Translations under genes and position numbers: made by a program
Part shown: positions 26,639 through 35,566 of the stretch, piece by piece
How positions within the stretch are numbered: the stretch's first letter is position 1
Layout: every line of letters begins with the position of its first letter
Assembly: GCA_937901445.1 (NCBI GenBank)
Contig: CALDHY010000007.1
Location: forward strand, 3,064-67,063
From: an uncultured Selenomonadales bacterium
Lineage (GTDB): Bacteria > Bacillota > Negativicutes > Selenomonadales > Selenomonadaceae
DNA: 64,000 bases
Reading direction: 5' to 3'
The notes under the pieces: generated by a model
What the model saw: the letters and a program-made list of their open reading frames with translations, nothing else
Database searches by the model: none
Told to the model about the DNA's origin: nothing

Positions 26639-27689
26639 ATGTACGAATATTCCTTTACAGTCAATGGCGCGGACGGCAAAAAATATCAACTGGATTTTAA
26701 TGACGTTGAATTTGATTATGTTGCTTGCAGAAATATTTTGCCGGAAAATGCTTGCCTTGAAATAATCGACTATATCAAGAAAGAATCCGCAAAAAAAATT
26801 GCAATTATCTATGGCAACTGTCAAGTTGGAAAATTAAAGCGTTTTTTACTTAATCATAAAATTTTTACCGAAAAATATTTTACAGTTAAAATACCGGAAG
26901 TTTGCAATTATCTGAACGATACACTGATTGGCTACTTTCAAGAAAATTTCTGGAGCTTTTGCGATTTACTGATAAGCCAACGCGTCAAAAAAGATAATCG
27001 CTTCAGCCCGTTTGTTGCCACGCAAGATTTACCTTCGCGTTTGCCGGAAAGTGCAAAAATTATTTGGATTCCGAATGTTTACTTTGACGGCTATTTTCCG
27101 CAGAACATAAGTAACGAACATAATACGGGGCAAAATATTCATCAGAGCGGCTTTTTCCCAAGCGGCGATAAATATGTTGATGCCTTCCTGAAAAACGGGG
27201 GGGGGGCGGCAGTACGCCATTTCTGAACTTGTTGAATATATCACGGCTCAAAATTTTATTTCAGAATCTGAAGTTTTAGCCGGTGTCGAAAAATCTTTTG
27301 CCGAATTGAAAAAGCGTGAATGGGCGTGCGATATTCGTATGTTGGATTTTGTTATTGACAATTACAAGCGGCAAATTTTTTATTCGCCGAATCATCCGAC
27401 GCAAAATGTAATTTTGGAACTTGCGCGCAGGATTTTAAAATTTATTGATATTAGCGACGCAAGCTTTCAAAATACAGATTATTTGTTGAGTGAAAAAGCC
27501 TCCCTTGTTGGACAAGACATACCAATTTACCCTAAGGTTAAGGAAATTTTGGGCTTGAAGGATTCGTTGGAAGTTTTCTACGCCAACAGATATATGCCGA
27601 CAGATTTTAGATTTTTCCGCGCAAACTATGTTGATTTTTTGGTTGCATACGCCAAAACTTGTTGGAAAGATAAACTGATACTTGACTAA
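26639..27689 (+). CDS. WcbI-type polysaccharide acetyltransferase, frameshifted at G10
   Basis: The first part (195 codons) has AIIYGNCQVGKLKRFL near residue 57, the GNCQ signature of WcbI-family putative polysaccharide acetyltransferases. At 27197-27206 ten G put the frame out, and TGA follows at 27224. With nine G the frame continues RQYAISELVEYI... through ELKKREWACD to the stop at 27689, giving one protein of about 350 residues with no other defect. The reading as cloned would make only the truncated form. This pattern fits slipped-strand phase variation of a surface-sugar modifier. A G-count error in sequencing is the main alternative. Confidence 0.8.
27197..27206. repeat. Homopolymer tract G10, possible phase-variation switch
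   Basis: Ten consecutive G within the coding region of the WcbI-type gene, the longest G run noted in this AT-rich window. Confidence 0.9.
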
Positions 27690-27708
27690 CATTTGAAACG
27701 CTCTCAAA

Positions 27709-27795
27709 CGCGCAGAATTGCCCCTGTTGTGCGTCGAAAAATTTTTTAAGTAAGTTTTACCTTGAATGAAGAAACGCCGCTTACAGGGCTTGTCA
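27709..27795. repeat. Dispersed structured intergenic repeat, copy A
   Basis: Begins CGCGCAGAATTGCCCC (shared with copy B at 32482) and ends AACGCCGCTTACAGGGC, an exact 17-mer found inverted in copy C at 46533-46549. TTGCCCCTGT can pair with ACAGGGCTTG, closing a stem over an AT-rich interior. Confidence 0.55.
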
Positions 27796-27839
27796 GCCGC
27801 CTTTAAATTGACGTTAAAACTTTTCGGACAAAAAATAAA

Positions 27840-27865
27840 CCGCCTCGAAAAAGGCGGCTTTTTTA
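27840..27865. terminator. Bidirectional terminator between converging genes
   Basis: CCGCCT (27840-27845) pairs with AGGCGG (27852-27857), followed by six T on + and preceded by A-rich sequence for the minus strand. It serves the WcbI-type gene and the EAL gene. Confidence 0.8.
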
Positions 27866-27883
27866 TTTCGTCAAAACTTAAAA

Positions 27884-30856
27884 TTAATCGTCAACGCCGG
27901 AAGTAGCGTGCGCAACTTCAGCATTGCGTTTTTCAAAGAACGCTACAAAATCTGCAACCGGCAACGGCTTACAATTCAAAAATCCTTGCCCCAAGTAACA
28001 GCCGAGTTCAAGTAACAAATTTTCTTGTTCGACAGTTTCAATACCTTCACAAATAACTCTCATTTTTAAAGACTTGCCAAGTTTAATGACGTTGCCGAGA
28101 ATTTGGCGCATTCTTGCAGAAGTATCCGCGCCGACCAAAATTGAACGGTCGATTTTCAAAACGTCCATTGGCAAATTTCCAAGCATCGTGTAGCTTGAAT
28201 AACCGCTGCCGAAATCGTCAACAGAAATTGTAAAGCCTAAATCGTGCAAGCCTTTAATAATTTCAGCTGCGCTTGCCTGCCCGCTCTTTGAATCGAAGTC
28301 GCCAAAAACAGTTTCTGTAACTTCCAATTCGATTAAGCCGCGCGGCAATTTGTATTTTTCAACAATCGCCTTCATTTTATCAAGGTAGCCTTCTTCAGTC
28401 ATATGCAGGCGGGACTGATTAACTGAAATTGGTACAACTTCCTTTCCGGCGTCAAGGCGTTCCCTTTGAAGTTGACAAGTTTTTTCTAAAAGGTAATGGT
28501 CAACCGGAATTACAAAGCCGTTTTGTTCAAAAAGCGGAATAAATTTACCGGGCGGCATAAATCCCAATTCGGGGCTAATCCAACGTACGAGGGCTTCTGC
28601 GCCGACAATTCGACGAGTGCGAATATCATATTTCGGCTGATACCACGCTTGAAATTCGCCGTCGCGCAGGGCTTGTTCCATTCGGCTTTCAATAGTATGT
28701 TGCATTGTAAGTTGTTCTTCAAGTTTTTCATCGAAAACAACAACGTTGCCGGAATTTTGATGACAAGCGATAACTGCGCGATCAATCGCCTGTTGAACAT
28801 AAAGCATTCTGGTATAAGCACTGATACCGGCGTGAATCTGCAAAACTATTTTAGAATTGGAGTCAGCCGTTTCCATGTAGCTGTACTTTTGAACGGCATT
28901 TTCAGCCCACGCCTTGATATTTTCGACAGTGTCAGATTTACAGAAGCAAACTAAATGTTCAACGTCAATACCTGCCGCCACGAAGATAACCGGCTCTTCC
29001 TGTTGCATTCCTTGTGACATTGCCATAAATTGTTTGTCGATAATTTTTCGCCCGTATTCTTTGGCAACCGTTGCCGCGCTTGCCATTGAGAAAATTACAA
29101 AAAAAGTTTGCAAACCCTTATTGTCATTTTCAATATTTTCATATTCAACCGGCACGTTTTGTTCAAGCCAAGGAACATTCGGCAGATTGTAGCGTAAATC
29201 TGTATAAGCCATATGTTCAATAAGTTCAACGTGTTTTTTCTTCATGCGGTTACGATATACGAAAAATCCTCCTATCGCCGCAAGCAAAATTAAAAGCGCA
29301 ATGAAAACTCTAAGCGGGTGATGATACAGGAGCCATTCCGGCGTAATATTTACTTCGACTTGCTGATATTTGTTGAGAGAATCACGAATCCAATCCGCGT
29401 CAATGTGTCCTAAAGATTTATTGAGAATTTGCCAAAGGTGTTGGTCGTCTTTATCGTAAACGCCGAAACTTACCGGCTCGGAATAAACCGCTTCAGACGC
29501 CGGCGTCAGCATATATGTACCGGAATTTTCAACAACAGAATTTAAAGAATTGCGGCGAATGTATGTAATATCTGCGCGCCCTTCGGCAACTGCAACCATT
29601 GCGGCTTCCGGCGAAGAAACGCTTAATCTTCTTTCGGCGGGGTACATTTCATAAATAAAAGCTTCAGTATGAAACATATCATCCATACAAGCAACGATAA
29701 AGTTTGAAGTGTCTTTTTCTAAATCGCCTTCACGAGTAACGGGAACATAATCCATTGACAAGTACGACTGCGTAGGTTTCATATTGAAATTTTCAGCCCA
29801 GCTGTAATCGCAAACTGCATCAACTATAAAATCGACTTCCCCATTTTTAATTAATTCGGCAGTTTCTGCGATTGAGCTTGTCGGTACAATTTCAATTTCA
29901 ATATTTAAATCTTGAGAAATTTTTTTAATAATGTCAGGGAAAACGCCTACAAATTCGCCGTTGCTGTTGTAGTAAGCGTAGGGTTGACGGTGGAGGAAAA
30001 TTGCAGTGCGCAGTTTTTTGCGTTCGGCGAGGTATTCTTTTTCACTTTTGCTAAGAATCAGCGGCGCGCCGTCAGTATGCAAATATTTTTGATTTAATTT
30101 ATCACGAATATTTGACTGATTCAAAAGCATTTGATCCATTGCCATATTTAAGCGGTTATACAATTCGGGGTTGCCGTTACGAACTGAAAGGCGGTAACTT
30201 TGCCTGTCGAAAAGTGCAATGACATTTTCATTTTCACGCGGGTTTAATTTTGGCAAAACGTAGCCGTCAACTTCGCCGCGTGCAAAGGCGTCCTGCAATT
30301 CTCCCAATGTTTGAAAAGTTGTCATTTCATAGGTAAAGCCTTCAGCCTGCGCAATTCCGGCAAGTCCCGGCGTAGGATAATTTGAGGCTAAGCCGCCGAG
30401 TTTCATATTGGGTTTAACGCCGTCATCAGAAACTACAAGCTCCATTGGAAAACGCCCTATAACGTGATCCGTGCGGGTGGCATTTGTAAGTTGGTGATAA
30501 TCGCCGGGCATTCCCGGCGCAACGTCAATTTCGCCGCGTTCCATTGCTCCGACCAAGTCTATCCAATTTTCAAATTCCACGTACTCAAAATTACAGTGCG
30601 CGTAATTGGATAAAAACTCCATATACTCGTAGCCGTAACCTATTTTGTGACCCGGTCGGTTTTCTTCGACAAAGCCGGTATTTTTGACATAACCGACTTT
30701 AACCGTGCCGATAAATTTTGAAATTTCGGATTCTGTTTGAATTTCAGTCGGTTCACGTACGGCGTTATCTGTTACGGGCGCGCTTTCTAAGTGTCCCCAA
30801 AACAAACTGCCGGCTACAAGTATTGCTCCCAAAAAGATTTTTATATTTTTGTGCAT
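27884..30856 (-). CDS. Periplasmic-sensor EAL phosphodiesterase
   Basis: About 990 residues. An N-terminal signal/TM segment is followed by two tandem solute-binding-protein family 3-like domains (about 30-270 and 280-520), a TM helix (LRVFIALLILLAAIGGFFVY), a GGDEF-like domain lacking the GGDEF motif, and a C-terminal EAL domain. The EAL domain has GAEALVRW, LELEVTET-type and VDDFGSGYSS segments and LKIDRSI, so c-di-GMP hydrolysis is likely retained. It senses a periplasmic small ligand, perhaps an amino acid, and lowers c-di-GMP. ATG 30856 behind GGGGTG is preferred to the longer frame from 30946. Confidence 0.88.
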   Translation of the reverse strand: MHKNIKIFLGAILVAGSLFWGHLESAPVTDNAVREPTEIQTESEISKFIGTVKVGYVKNTGFVEENRPGHKIGYGYEYMEFLSNYAHCNFEYVEFENWIDLVGAMERGEIDVAPGMPGDYHQLTNATRTDHVIGRFPMELVVSDDGVKPNMKLGGLASNYPTPGLAGIAQAEGFTYEMTTFQTLGELQDAFARGEVDGYVLPKLNPRENENVIALFDRQSYRLSVRNGNPELYNRLNMAMDQMLLNQSNIRDKLNQKYLHTDGAPLILSKSEKEYLAERKKLRTAIFLHRQPYAYYNSNGEFVGVFPDIIKKISQDLNIEIEIVPTSSIAETAELIKNGEVDFIVDAVCDYSWAENFNMKPTQSYLSMDYVPVTREGDLEKDTSNFIVACMDDMFHTEAFIYEMYPAERRLSVSSPEAAMVAVAEGRADITYIRRNSLNSVVENSGTYMLTPASEAVYSEPVSFGVYDKDDQHLWQILNKSLGHIDADWIRDSLNKYQQVEVNITPEWLLYHHPLRVFIALLILLAAIGGFFVYRNRMKKKHVELIEHMAYTDLRYNLPNVPWLEQNVPVEYENIENDNKGLQTFFVIFSMASAATVAKEYGRKIIDKQFMAMSQGMQQEEPVIFVAAGIDVEHLVCFCKSDTVENIKAWAENAVQKYSYMETADSNSKIVLQIHAGISAYTRMLYVQQAIDRAVIACHQNSGNVVVFDEKLEEQLTMQHTIESRMEQALRDGEFQAWYQPKYDIRTRRIVGAEALVRWISPELGFMPPGKFIPLFEQNGFVIPVDHYLLEKTCQLQRERLDAGKEVVPISVNQSRLHMTEEGYLDKMKAIVEKYKLPRGLIELEVTETVFGDFDSKSGQASAAEIIKGLHDLGFTISVDDFGSGYSSYTMLGNLPMDVLKIDRSILVGADTSARMRQILGNVIKLGKSLKMRVICEGIETVEQENLLLELGCYLGQGFLNCKPLPVADFVAFFEKRNAEVAHATSGVDD

Positions 30857-31032
30857 AAAATTTACACCCCGTAAATTTATAAAATTTTGAACAGCATTAT
30901 AACAAGATAAAAAAATTTCTGCAACAATGTTATCGTTTTTTGTCAACTGAAAGTTTATTTTTGGTTGCTGAAAGTTTTATGAAATTAAAAAAGCCCGCCA
31001 ATTTGACGAACTTTTTTAACGAAAATCTTTCC

Positions 31033-31061
31033 TTTACAACCTGAAAAGATTCTGTTATATT
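31033..31061 (+). promoter_or_regulatory. Sense promoter of peptide locus 1
   Basis: TTTACA (31033-31038), 17-base spacer, TATATT (31056-31061). Transcription would begin near 31068, giving a 47-base leader. Confidence 0.65.
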
Positions 31062-31087
31062 GCGTGCAAGGCAGACGATTGTCGGCT

Positions 31088-31106
31088 CTCCTCTTTCGAG
31101 AGGAGG
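31088..31106 (+). promoter_or_regulatory. Shine-Dalgarno-sequestering hairpin, locus 1
   Basis: CTCCTCT (31088-31094), TTCG tetraloop, AGAGGAG (31099-31105): a perfect 7-bp stem. It buries the AGGAGG ribosome site (31101-31106) of the peptide gene. Confidence 0.8.
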
Positions 31107-31114
31107 TGGTAATA

Positions 31115-31195
31115 ATGACGAAGTATCAAATCATCTCGTTGGCTCTTCAAGCTATCGGCGTCGGCGTTGCCATTTTCAATGCTTTCTTCAAGTAA
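31115..31195 (+). CDS. 26-residue hydrophobic peptide, type I toxin-like
   Basis: MTKYQIISLALQ...IFNAFFK: one predicted TM helix with a lysine at each end, like small membrane toxins of type I systems. Codon use is normal and the AGGAGGTGG site is strong but hidden in a hairpin. The gene stands alone with its own promoter and terminator, and a consensus promoter faces it from the 3' side. This organisation matches TxpA/RatA-like modules of Firmicutes; I know of no named family for this exact peptide. The alternative is a small signalling or regulatory membrane peptide. Confidence 0.7.
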   Translation: MTKYQIISLALQAIGVGVAIFNAFFK

Positions 31196-31199
31196 GAAA

Positions 31200-31303
31200 C
31201 AGAAAAGCCGCTAAACAATCACGGCTCTTAACACATACAGCTTAATATTTAAGAGGGAGTCGACGGTTCAAAATCGACTGCCTTTTTTGTTTCCAAAATT
31301 TAC
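31200..31303 (-). ncRNA. Candidate antisense antitoxin RNA, locus 1
   Basis: A minus-strand promoter at 31338-31310 would start RNA near 31303. It would run across the sense 3' untranslated region and stop at a hairpin AGCCG (31226-31222)/CGGCT (31210-31206) followed by TTTTCTGTTTC. The resulting ~100-nt RNA is complementary to the peptide mRNA downstream of its stop codon. Predicted from promoter and terminator only. Confidence 0.5.
31258..31288 (+). terminator. Terminator of peptide mRNA, locus 1
   Basis: GGGAGTCGA pairs with TCGACTGCC (one mismatch) around a ten-base loop, then six T. Confidence 0.75.
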
Positions 31304-31309
31304 ACTGAA

Positions 31310-31338
31310 ATTATAGCCGCAAAAAATTATTTCGTCAA
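31310..31338 (-). promoter_or_regulatory. Antisense promoter of locus 1
   Basis: Minus strand TTGACG (31338-31333), 17-base spacer, TATAAT (31315-31310). Near-perfect, and facing the peptide gene with no other minus-strand gene to serve. Confidence 0.7.
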
Positions 31339-31358
31339 CTAAAATATTTGCGGCGGCG

Positions 31359-31387
31359 TTGACAACTTTTTGGGGCTGATATAAAAT
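31359..31387 (+). promoter_or_regulatory. Predicted promoter of wecA
   Basis: TTGACA (31359-31364), 17-base spacer, TAAAAT (31382-31387), about 40 bases before the wecA start. Confidence 0.65.
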
Positions 31388-31427
31388 CAAAATCGTTATT
31401 AGTGAAATTCAAAGGGGCGTAGACAGT

Positions 31428-32465
31428 ATGCCTGAATGGAGTATAGCATTTTTTATATCAATCGGCGTAGTTTTGATAATTACTCCGGCGGTAATTTTTT
31501 TGGCGAATAAAACCGGCGCAGTCGATAAACCTGACGCGCGCAAAGTTCATAAAGAGCCTATCCCTCGAATTGGCGGCGTAGGAATATTTTTGGCGTTTAT
31601 TTTGTCAATGATAACAATCGCAATTTGCGTAAATTTCGGGCGGGAAAATCTGCATGAAGTACGCGGGCTTTTAATTTCCGGAGCTTTAATGTTTATAGTT
31701 GGACTTGTTGACGATTATAAAAATTTACCGGCGAAAGTAAAATTGTGCGGGCAAATTGTGGCGGCGGCAGTTTTGGTTGTAGGTTACGGCGTGCGCGTTG
31801 ACTTTGTAACAGATCCTTTCGGCGATTATCTTTACTTGGAATGGCTGGCAATTCCGGCGACGATTTTTTGGCTGGTAGGTTTAACCAACACGGTAAATTT
31901 AATTGACGGCTTGGACGGCTTGGCGGCGGGCGTTTGCGGGCTTGCGGCGTCAACGATTTTTCTTGTAGCGATGGAGCAAAATTATTTTGTCATTACTATT
32001 TTGACGGCGGCACTTTCCGGCGCGGCGTTCGGATTTTTATTTTACAATACGAATCCTGCGCGAATATTTATGGGCGACAGCGGCAGTTTATTTTTGGGAT
32101 TTATGCTGGCGGGAATTTCGATAATTGGCGCAATGAAAAGCGCGGCAGTCATTGCCTTAGTTGTACCAATTTTGGCGTTAGGTATTCCAATTTTAGATAC
32201 GATTTTTGCAATTTTGCGGCGATACTTAGGCGGGCAACCAATTTTCAAGCCGGATAAAGGACACTTGCACCACCGCCTTTTGAGAATGGGATTTACTCAA
32301 CGTCAAGCAGTTTTTTTAATGTACGTGATTAGCGCAATGCTCGGCTTGAGTGCCATTGCCTTAACTGAAGTAAACGGGCAAATTGCGGCTTTAATTTTGA
32401 CTGTAGTTATAGTTTCGATTTTTTACGGCGCAAGAAAATTAGGAATCCTGAATTTTAAAGGCTAA
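31428..32465 (+). CDS. wecA: Undecaprenyl-phosphate N-acetylhexosaminyl-1-phosphate transferase
   Basis: 345-residue polytopic membrane enzyme of the MraY/WecA/TagO family that starts polysaccharide assembly on undecaprenyl phosphate at the inner-membrane cytoplasmic face. Motifs: HKEPIPRIGG near 40, the aspartates of LVDDYKNLP, NLIDGLDGLAAG, FMGDSGSLFLGF and the HLHHRLLRMG loop. About ten TM helices. With wecB downstream (UDP-ManNAc supply) it suggests O-antigen, enterobacterial-common-antigen-like or teichoic-type glycan synthesis. It could equally be called tagO. Confidence 0.9.
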   Translation: MPEWSIAFFISIGVVLIITPAVIFLANKTGAVDKPDARKVHKEPIPRIGGVGIFLAFILSMITIAICVNFGRENLHEVRGLLISGALMFIVGLVDDYKNLPAKVKLCGQIVAAAVLVVGYGVRVDFVTDPFGDYLYLEWLAIPATIFWLVGLTNTVNLIDGLDGLAAGVCGLAASTIFLVAMEQNYFVITILTAALSGAAFGFLFYNTNPARIFMGDSGSLFLGFMLAGISIIGAMKSAAVIALVVPILALGIPILDTIFAILRRYLGGQPIFKPDKGHLHHRLLRMGFTQRQAVFLMYVISAMLGLSAIALTEVNGQIAALILTVVIVSIFYGARKLGILNFKG

Positions 32466-32481
32466 AAAATAGCCGTGTATT

Positions 32482-32570
32482 CGCGCAGAATTGCCCCCAG
32501 AATTGTTTTTCTAAGTGTTTTAGTATAAAAGTATCAAAAAGTTTTAAAAGGCGTCTTACAGGCAATTTTA
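32482..32570. repeat. Dispersed structured intergenic repeat, copy B
   Basis: Starts with the same 16-mer CGCGCAGAATTGCCCC as copy A and ends GCGTCTTACAGGCAATT. AATTGCC and GGCAATT pair to close a stem. It lies between wecA and wecB. Confidence 0.5.
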
Positions 32571-32603
32571 GCAAAAAATAACTCTGCCTCAACAGGTGAT
32601 AAA

Positions 32604-33722
32604 ATGAACAAATTAAAAGTAATGACGATTTTTGGCACGCGCCCTGAAGCTATAAAAATGGCACCGGTAATTTTGGAACTTCAAAAATTCCCTGAACAAA
32701 TTGAAACAATCGTAACGGTTACGGCGCAACATAGGGAAATGCTCGACCAAGTTTTAAATTTATTCAAGATAAAGCCGAATTTCGATTTAAATATAATGGC
32801 GGCGGGGCAAACTCTTTTTGACATTACAAGCCGCGCACTTTTGGGCTTAAATTCGATTTTGGAGCAAGTCAAGCCAAATATCGTTTTAGTACACGGAGAC
32901 ACGACCACGACCTTTACAGCGGCTCTTGCGGCTTATTATCATCAAATAGCCGTCGGGCACGTTGAAGCCGGCTTGCGTACAAAAAATAAATATTCGCCCT
33001 TCCCTGAAGAAATGAACCGCAAACTTACCGGCGCACTTACTGATTTACATTTTGCGCCGACAACTACCGCCAAAAATAATTTGCTTGCAGAGGGCGTTGA
33101 CGCTGAAAAAATTTTCGTCACGGGCAATACTGTTATTGACGCGCTTTATAAAATTGTTGACGCAGATTTTAAATTTACCGGCGAACTTGAAAAAATTAAT
33201 CACACCGGCAAAAGAATTATTTTGGTTACAACGCACCGCCGCGAAAATTTGGGCGATCCTTTGCGCCAAGTTTATAAAGCATTAAAAAAGATTGTCGAAG
33301 AATTTTCTGACGTTGAAATTATTTTCCCCGTTCATAAAAATCCTAAAGTTCGTGAAGTTGTCAACTCCGAATTAGGCAACCTCGCGCAGGTTTCATTGAT
33401 TGAGCCGCTGGATTATCAGCCGTTTGCAAACTTGATGAATCGTGCAACTTTGATTTTGACTGACAGCGGCGGAATACAGGAAGAAGCTCCCGCGCTCGGA
33501 AAACCGGTTTTAGTCCTGCGCGACACAACCGAAAGACCGGAGGCAGTCGAGGCAGGAACTGTTAAGTTGACAGGTACGGCAATGGAAAAAGTTTACGGCG
33601 CGGCAAAATTACTTTTGACTGACGCCGCCGAATATAAAAAAATGGCAACCGCCAAAAATCCCTACGGGGACGGGCGCGCCGCTGAAAGAATCGTTCAAAC
33701 TATTTTAAAAAGTAAGATTTAG
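32604..33722 (+). CDS. wecB: UDP-N-acetylglucosamine 2-epimerase (non-hydrolysing)
   Basis: 372-residue cytosolic enzyme interconverting UDP-GlcNAc and UDP-ManNAc. Motifs: GTRPEAIKMAP at the N-terminus, VHGDTTTTFTAAL near 95, GHVEAGLRTKNKYSPFPEE, TTHRRENLG, and DSGGIQEEAP with the UDP-binding Glu. Normal length. It follows wecA on the same strand and feeds surface glycan synthesis. Start ATG behind AGGTGAT. Confidence 0.95.
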   Translation: MNKLKVMTIFGTRPEAIKMAPVILELQKFPEQIETIVTVTAQHREMLDQVLNLFKIKPNFDLNIMAAGQTLFDITSRALLGLNSILEQVKPNIVLVHGDTTTTFTAALAAYYHQIAVGHVEAGLRTKNKYSPFPEEMNRKLTGALTDLHFAPTTTAKNNLLAEGVDAEKIFVTGNTVIDALYKIVDADFKFTGELEKINHTGKRIILVTTHRRENLGDPLRQVYKALKKIVEEFSDVEIIFPVHKNPKVREVVNSELGNLAQVSLIEPLDYQPFANLMNRATLILTDSGGIQEEAPALGKPVLVLRDTTERPEAVEAGTVKLTGTAMEKVYGAAKLLLTDAAEYKKMATAKNPYGDGRAAERIVQTILKSKI

Positions 33723-33789
33723 CCGCCGTTTCAAACGCGCGGTTATTTTTTTGCCTTAAAAAGTACACGGGTATACATTTTAAAAATAC

Positions 33790-33818
33790 TTGACGCAGAT
33801 TTATAACAAAATTATAAT
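33790..33818 (+). promoter_or_regulatory. Predicted promoter of amtB-glnB
   Basis: TTGACG (33790-33795), 17-base spacer, TATAAT (33813-33818). No sigma-54 (-24/-12) element was seen. Confidence 0.75.
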
Positions 33819-33862
33819 AATCCTGTCAGCTGATAAAACTTTTTAATTGGCAGGTGTTTCAA

Positions 33863-35170
33863 ATGAATGTAATTTCAAGTGGCGATACGGCGTGGGTGCT
33901 GATAAGTGCGGCGTTGGTTTTCATAATGACTCCGGCGGTTGCGCTTTTTTACGGCGGAATGGTACGAAGTAAAAATGTTTTAACGACTATAATGCAATCA
34001 ATGTTTATTTTGGGGATGGTTAGCGTTGAATTTATTCTGATTGGGTATACGCTGATTTTCAGTTCAGATATTGGCGGCTTGATAGGAGATTTGGAAAAAG
34101 TAGGATTATCGGGCGTCGGCTATAATATTTTGGAAGGCGGCACAATTCCTGAATTGGCGTTTGTAGCGTTTCAATGTATGTTTGCCGTGTTGACGCCTGC
34201 GCTGATAACCGGCGCGTTTGCCGAAAGAATGAGATTCAGCGGCTTTGCGGTTTTAATGTTGTTATGGGCGATTTTAATTTACAATCCAATGGCGCACTGG
34301 GTATGGGGCGGCGGCTTTTTGGCGCAACTCGGCGCGTTGGATTTTGCGGGCGGCTTAGTCATTCATATTTTAAGCGGTGTCAGCGGATTAACAATTTGTA
34401 TTTTGTTAGGCAAGCGTCGCGGCTATGGAAAAACTGCGATTGTTCCGCACAATATCCCAATGACAGTTTTAGGTGCGGCGTTACTTTGGATTGGTTGGTT
34501 CGGATTCAACGCGGGCTCGGCGTTAAGTGCCAATGAACTTGCTGCAAATGCATTTTTGGTAACGCAAATAGCGGCGGCGGCAGGAGTTTTGGGCTGGGTT
34601 TTACCTGAATGGAAACGCAGCGGCAAGCCGACAGTTTTGGGCGCAGTTTCCGGCGTAATTGCCGGGCTTGTGGCGATAACTCCGGCGGCAGGTTACGTAA
34701 CAATTTTACCTTCACTTGCGATAGGATTTATTGGCGGCGGAATTTGTTACAGCGCGGTTGCAATTTTGAAAGAAAAGCTAGGCTATGATGATTCACTTGA
34801 TGCCTTCGGCGTTCATGGAATTGGCGGAATGTGGGGCGCGGTTGCAACCGGACTTTGGGCAACAACTGCGATTAATCCCGACGGCGCAAATGGTTTATTT
34901 TACGGCGAAACAGATTTATTTTGGGCGCAAATTATTTCAATCGGCGTTGCGATAGTTTTTGCGGTTATCGGTTCAACTATTCTTTATAAAATTGTAAATT
35001 CGATAATTCCGTTGCGCGTCGATGCAAATGAAGAAGTCGGCGGCTTAGACGTTATGGAACACGGCGAACGCGGCTACAACGCCGGATTGTTCAGCGGCTC
35101 CAGCAGTTTTATTGGCGGCAATGAATTGGAAACTTCCGGCGCGTTAAATTTTAATCATCACGGTATTTAG
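33863..35170 (+). CDS. amtB: Ammonium transporter
   Basis: About 435-residue inner-membrane ammonium channel with eleven predicted TM helices. Signature features are FYGGMVRSKN near 25, FAFQ-like AFVAFQCMFAV, AHWVWGGGFLAQLGALDFAGG with the conserved Asp, HILSGVSGL (pore His) and DAFGVHGIGGMWGA (second pore His). The C-terminal tail that contacts P-II ends in a Gly/Ser-rich stretch. ATG 33863 follows GGCAGGTG. glnB follows within 16 bp, the standard amtB-P-II pairing. Confidence 0.95.
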   Translation: MNVISSGDTAWVLISAALVFIMTPAVALFYGGMVRSKNVLTTIMQSMFILGMVSVEFILIGYTLIFSSDIGGLIGDLEKVGLSGVGYNILEGGTIPELAFVAFQCMFAVLTPALITGAFAERMRFSGFAVLMLLWAILIYNPMAHWVWGGGFLAQLGALDFAGGLVIHILSGVSGLTICILLGKRRGYGKTAIVPHNIPMTVLGAALLWIGWFGFNAGSALSANELAANAFLVTQIAAAAGVLGWVLPEWKRSGKPTVLGAVSGVIAGLVAITPAAGYVTILPSLAIGFIGGGICYSAVAILKEKLGYDDSLDAFGVHGIGGMWGAVATGLWATTAINPDGANGLFYGETDLFWAQIISIGVAIVFAVIGSTILYKIVNSIIPLRVDANEEVGGLDVMEHGERGYNAGLFSGSSSFIGGNELETSGALNFNHHGI

Positions 35171-35185
35171 TTGGAGGCGGCAAAA

Positions 35186-35566
35186 ATGCAGGAAAGAAAA
35201 ATTACAAAAATTGACATAATAACACGCCCTGAAAAGTTGGAAACTTTAAAGGACGCGCTAAATGAAATTGGAGTATTGGGAATGACAGTTTCACAAGTTT
35301 ACGGTTGCGGCACACAAAAAGGGCATAAGGAAGTTTATCGCGGGCGAGAATATGAGATAAACCTTTTGCCCAAAATAAAAATTGAAACTGTTGTTTGTGA
35401 AGTTCCCGTTGAAAGAGTTTTGGAAGTTGCCCAAAAAGTTTTACGCACGGGAAAATTCGGCGACGGAAAAATATTTGTTTATGAACTTTCAGACGCCGTA
35501 AGAATCAGGACGGGGCAACGCGGCGCAGAGGCTATAATGGATATACCCTGCGAAATTTTAGATTAA
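35186..35566 (+). CDS. glnB: Nitrogen regulatory protein P-II
   Basis: About 126 residues, trimeric signal protein that plugs AmtB and senses ATP/ADP and 2-oxoglutarate. KITKIDIITRPEKLE opens the fold. The T-loop RGREYEINLLPKI keeps the Tyr used for uridylylation in other bacteria, and GDGKIFVYELSDAVRIRTGQRG is the nucleotide-binding C-terminal motif. Being next to amtB it could equally be labelled glnK. ATG 35186 behind GGAGGCGG. The stop overlaps the stop of the convergent next gene. Confidence 0.93.
   Translation: MQERKITKIDIITRPEKLETLKDALNEIGVLGMTVSQVYGCGTQKGHKEVYRGREYEINLLPKIKIETVVCEVPVERVLEVAQKVLRTGKFGDGKIFVYELSDAVRIRTGQRGAEAIMDIPCEILD

Noticed and set aside
31060..31245. 61-codon frame covering toxin-like locus 1
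   Set aside because: It runs through the leader hairpin and terminator in another frame; the 26-codon frame has the ribosome site and a membrane-peptide composition.
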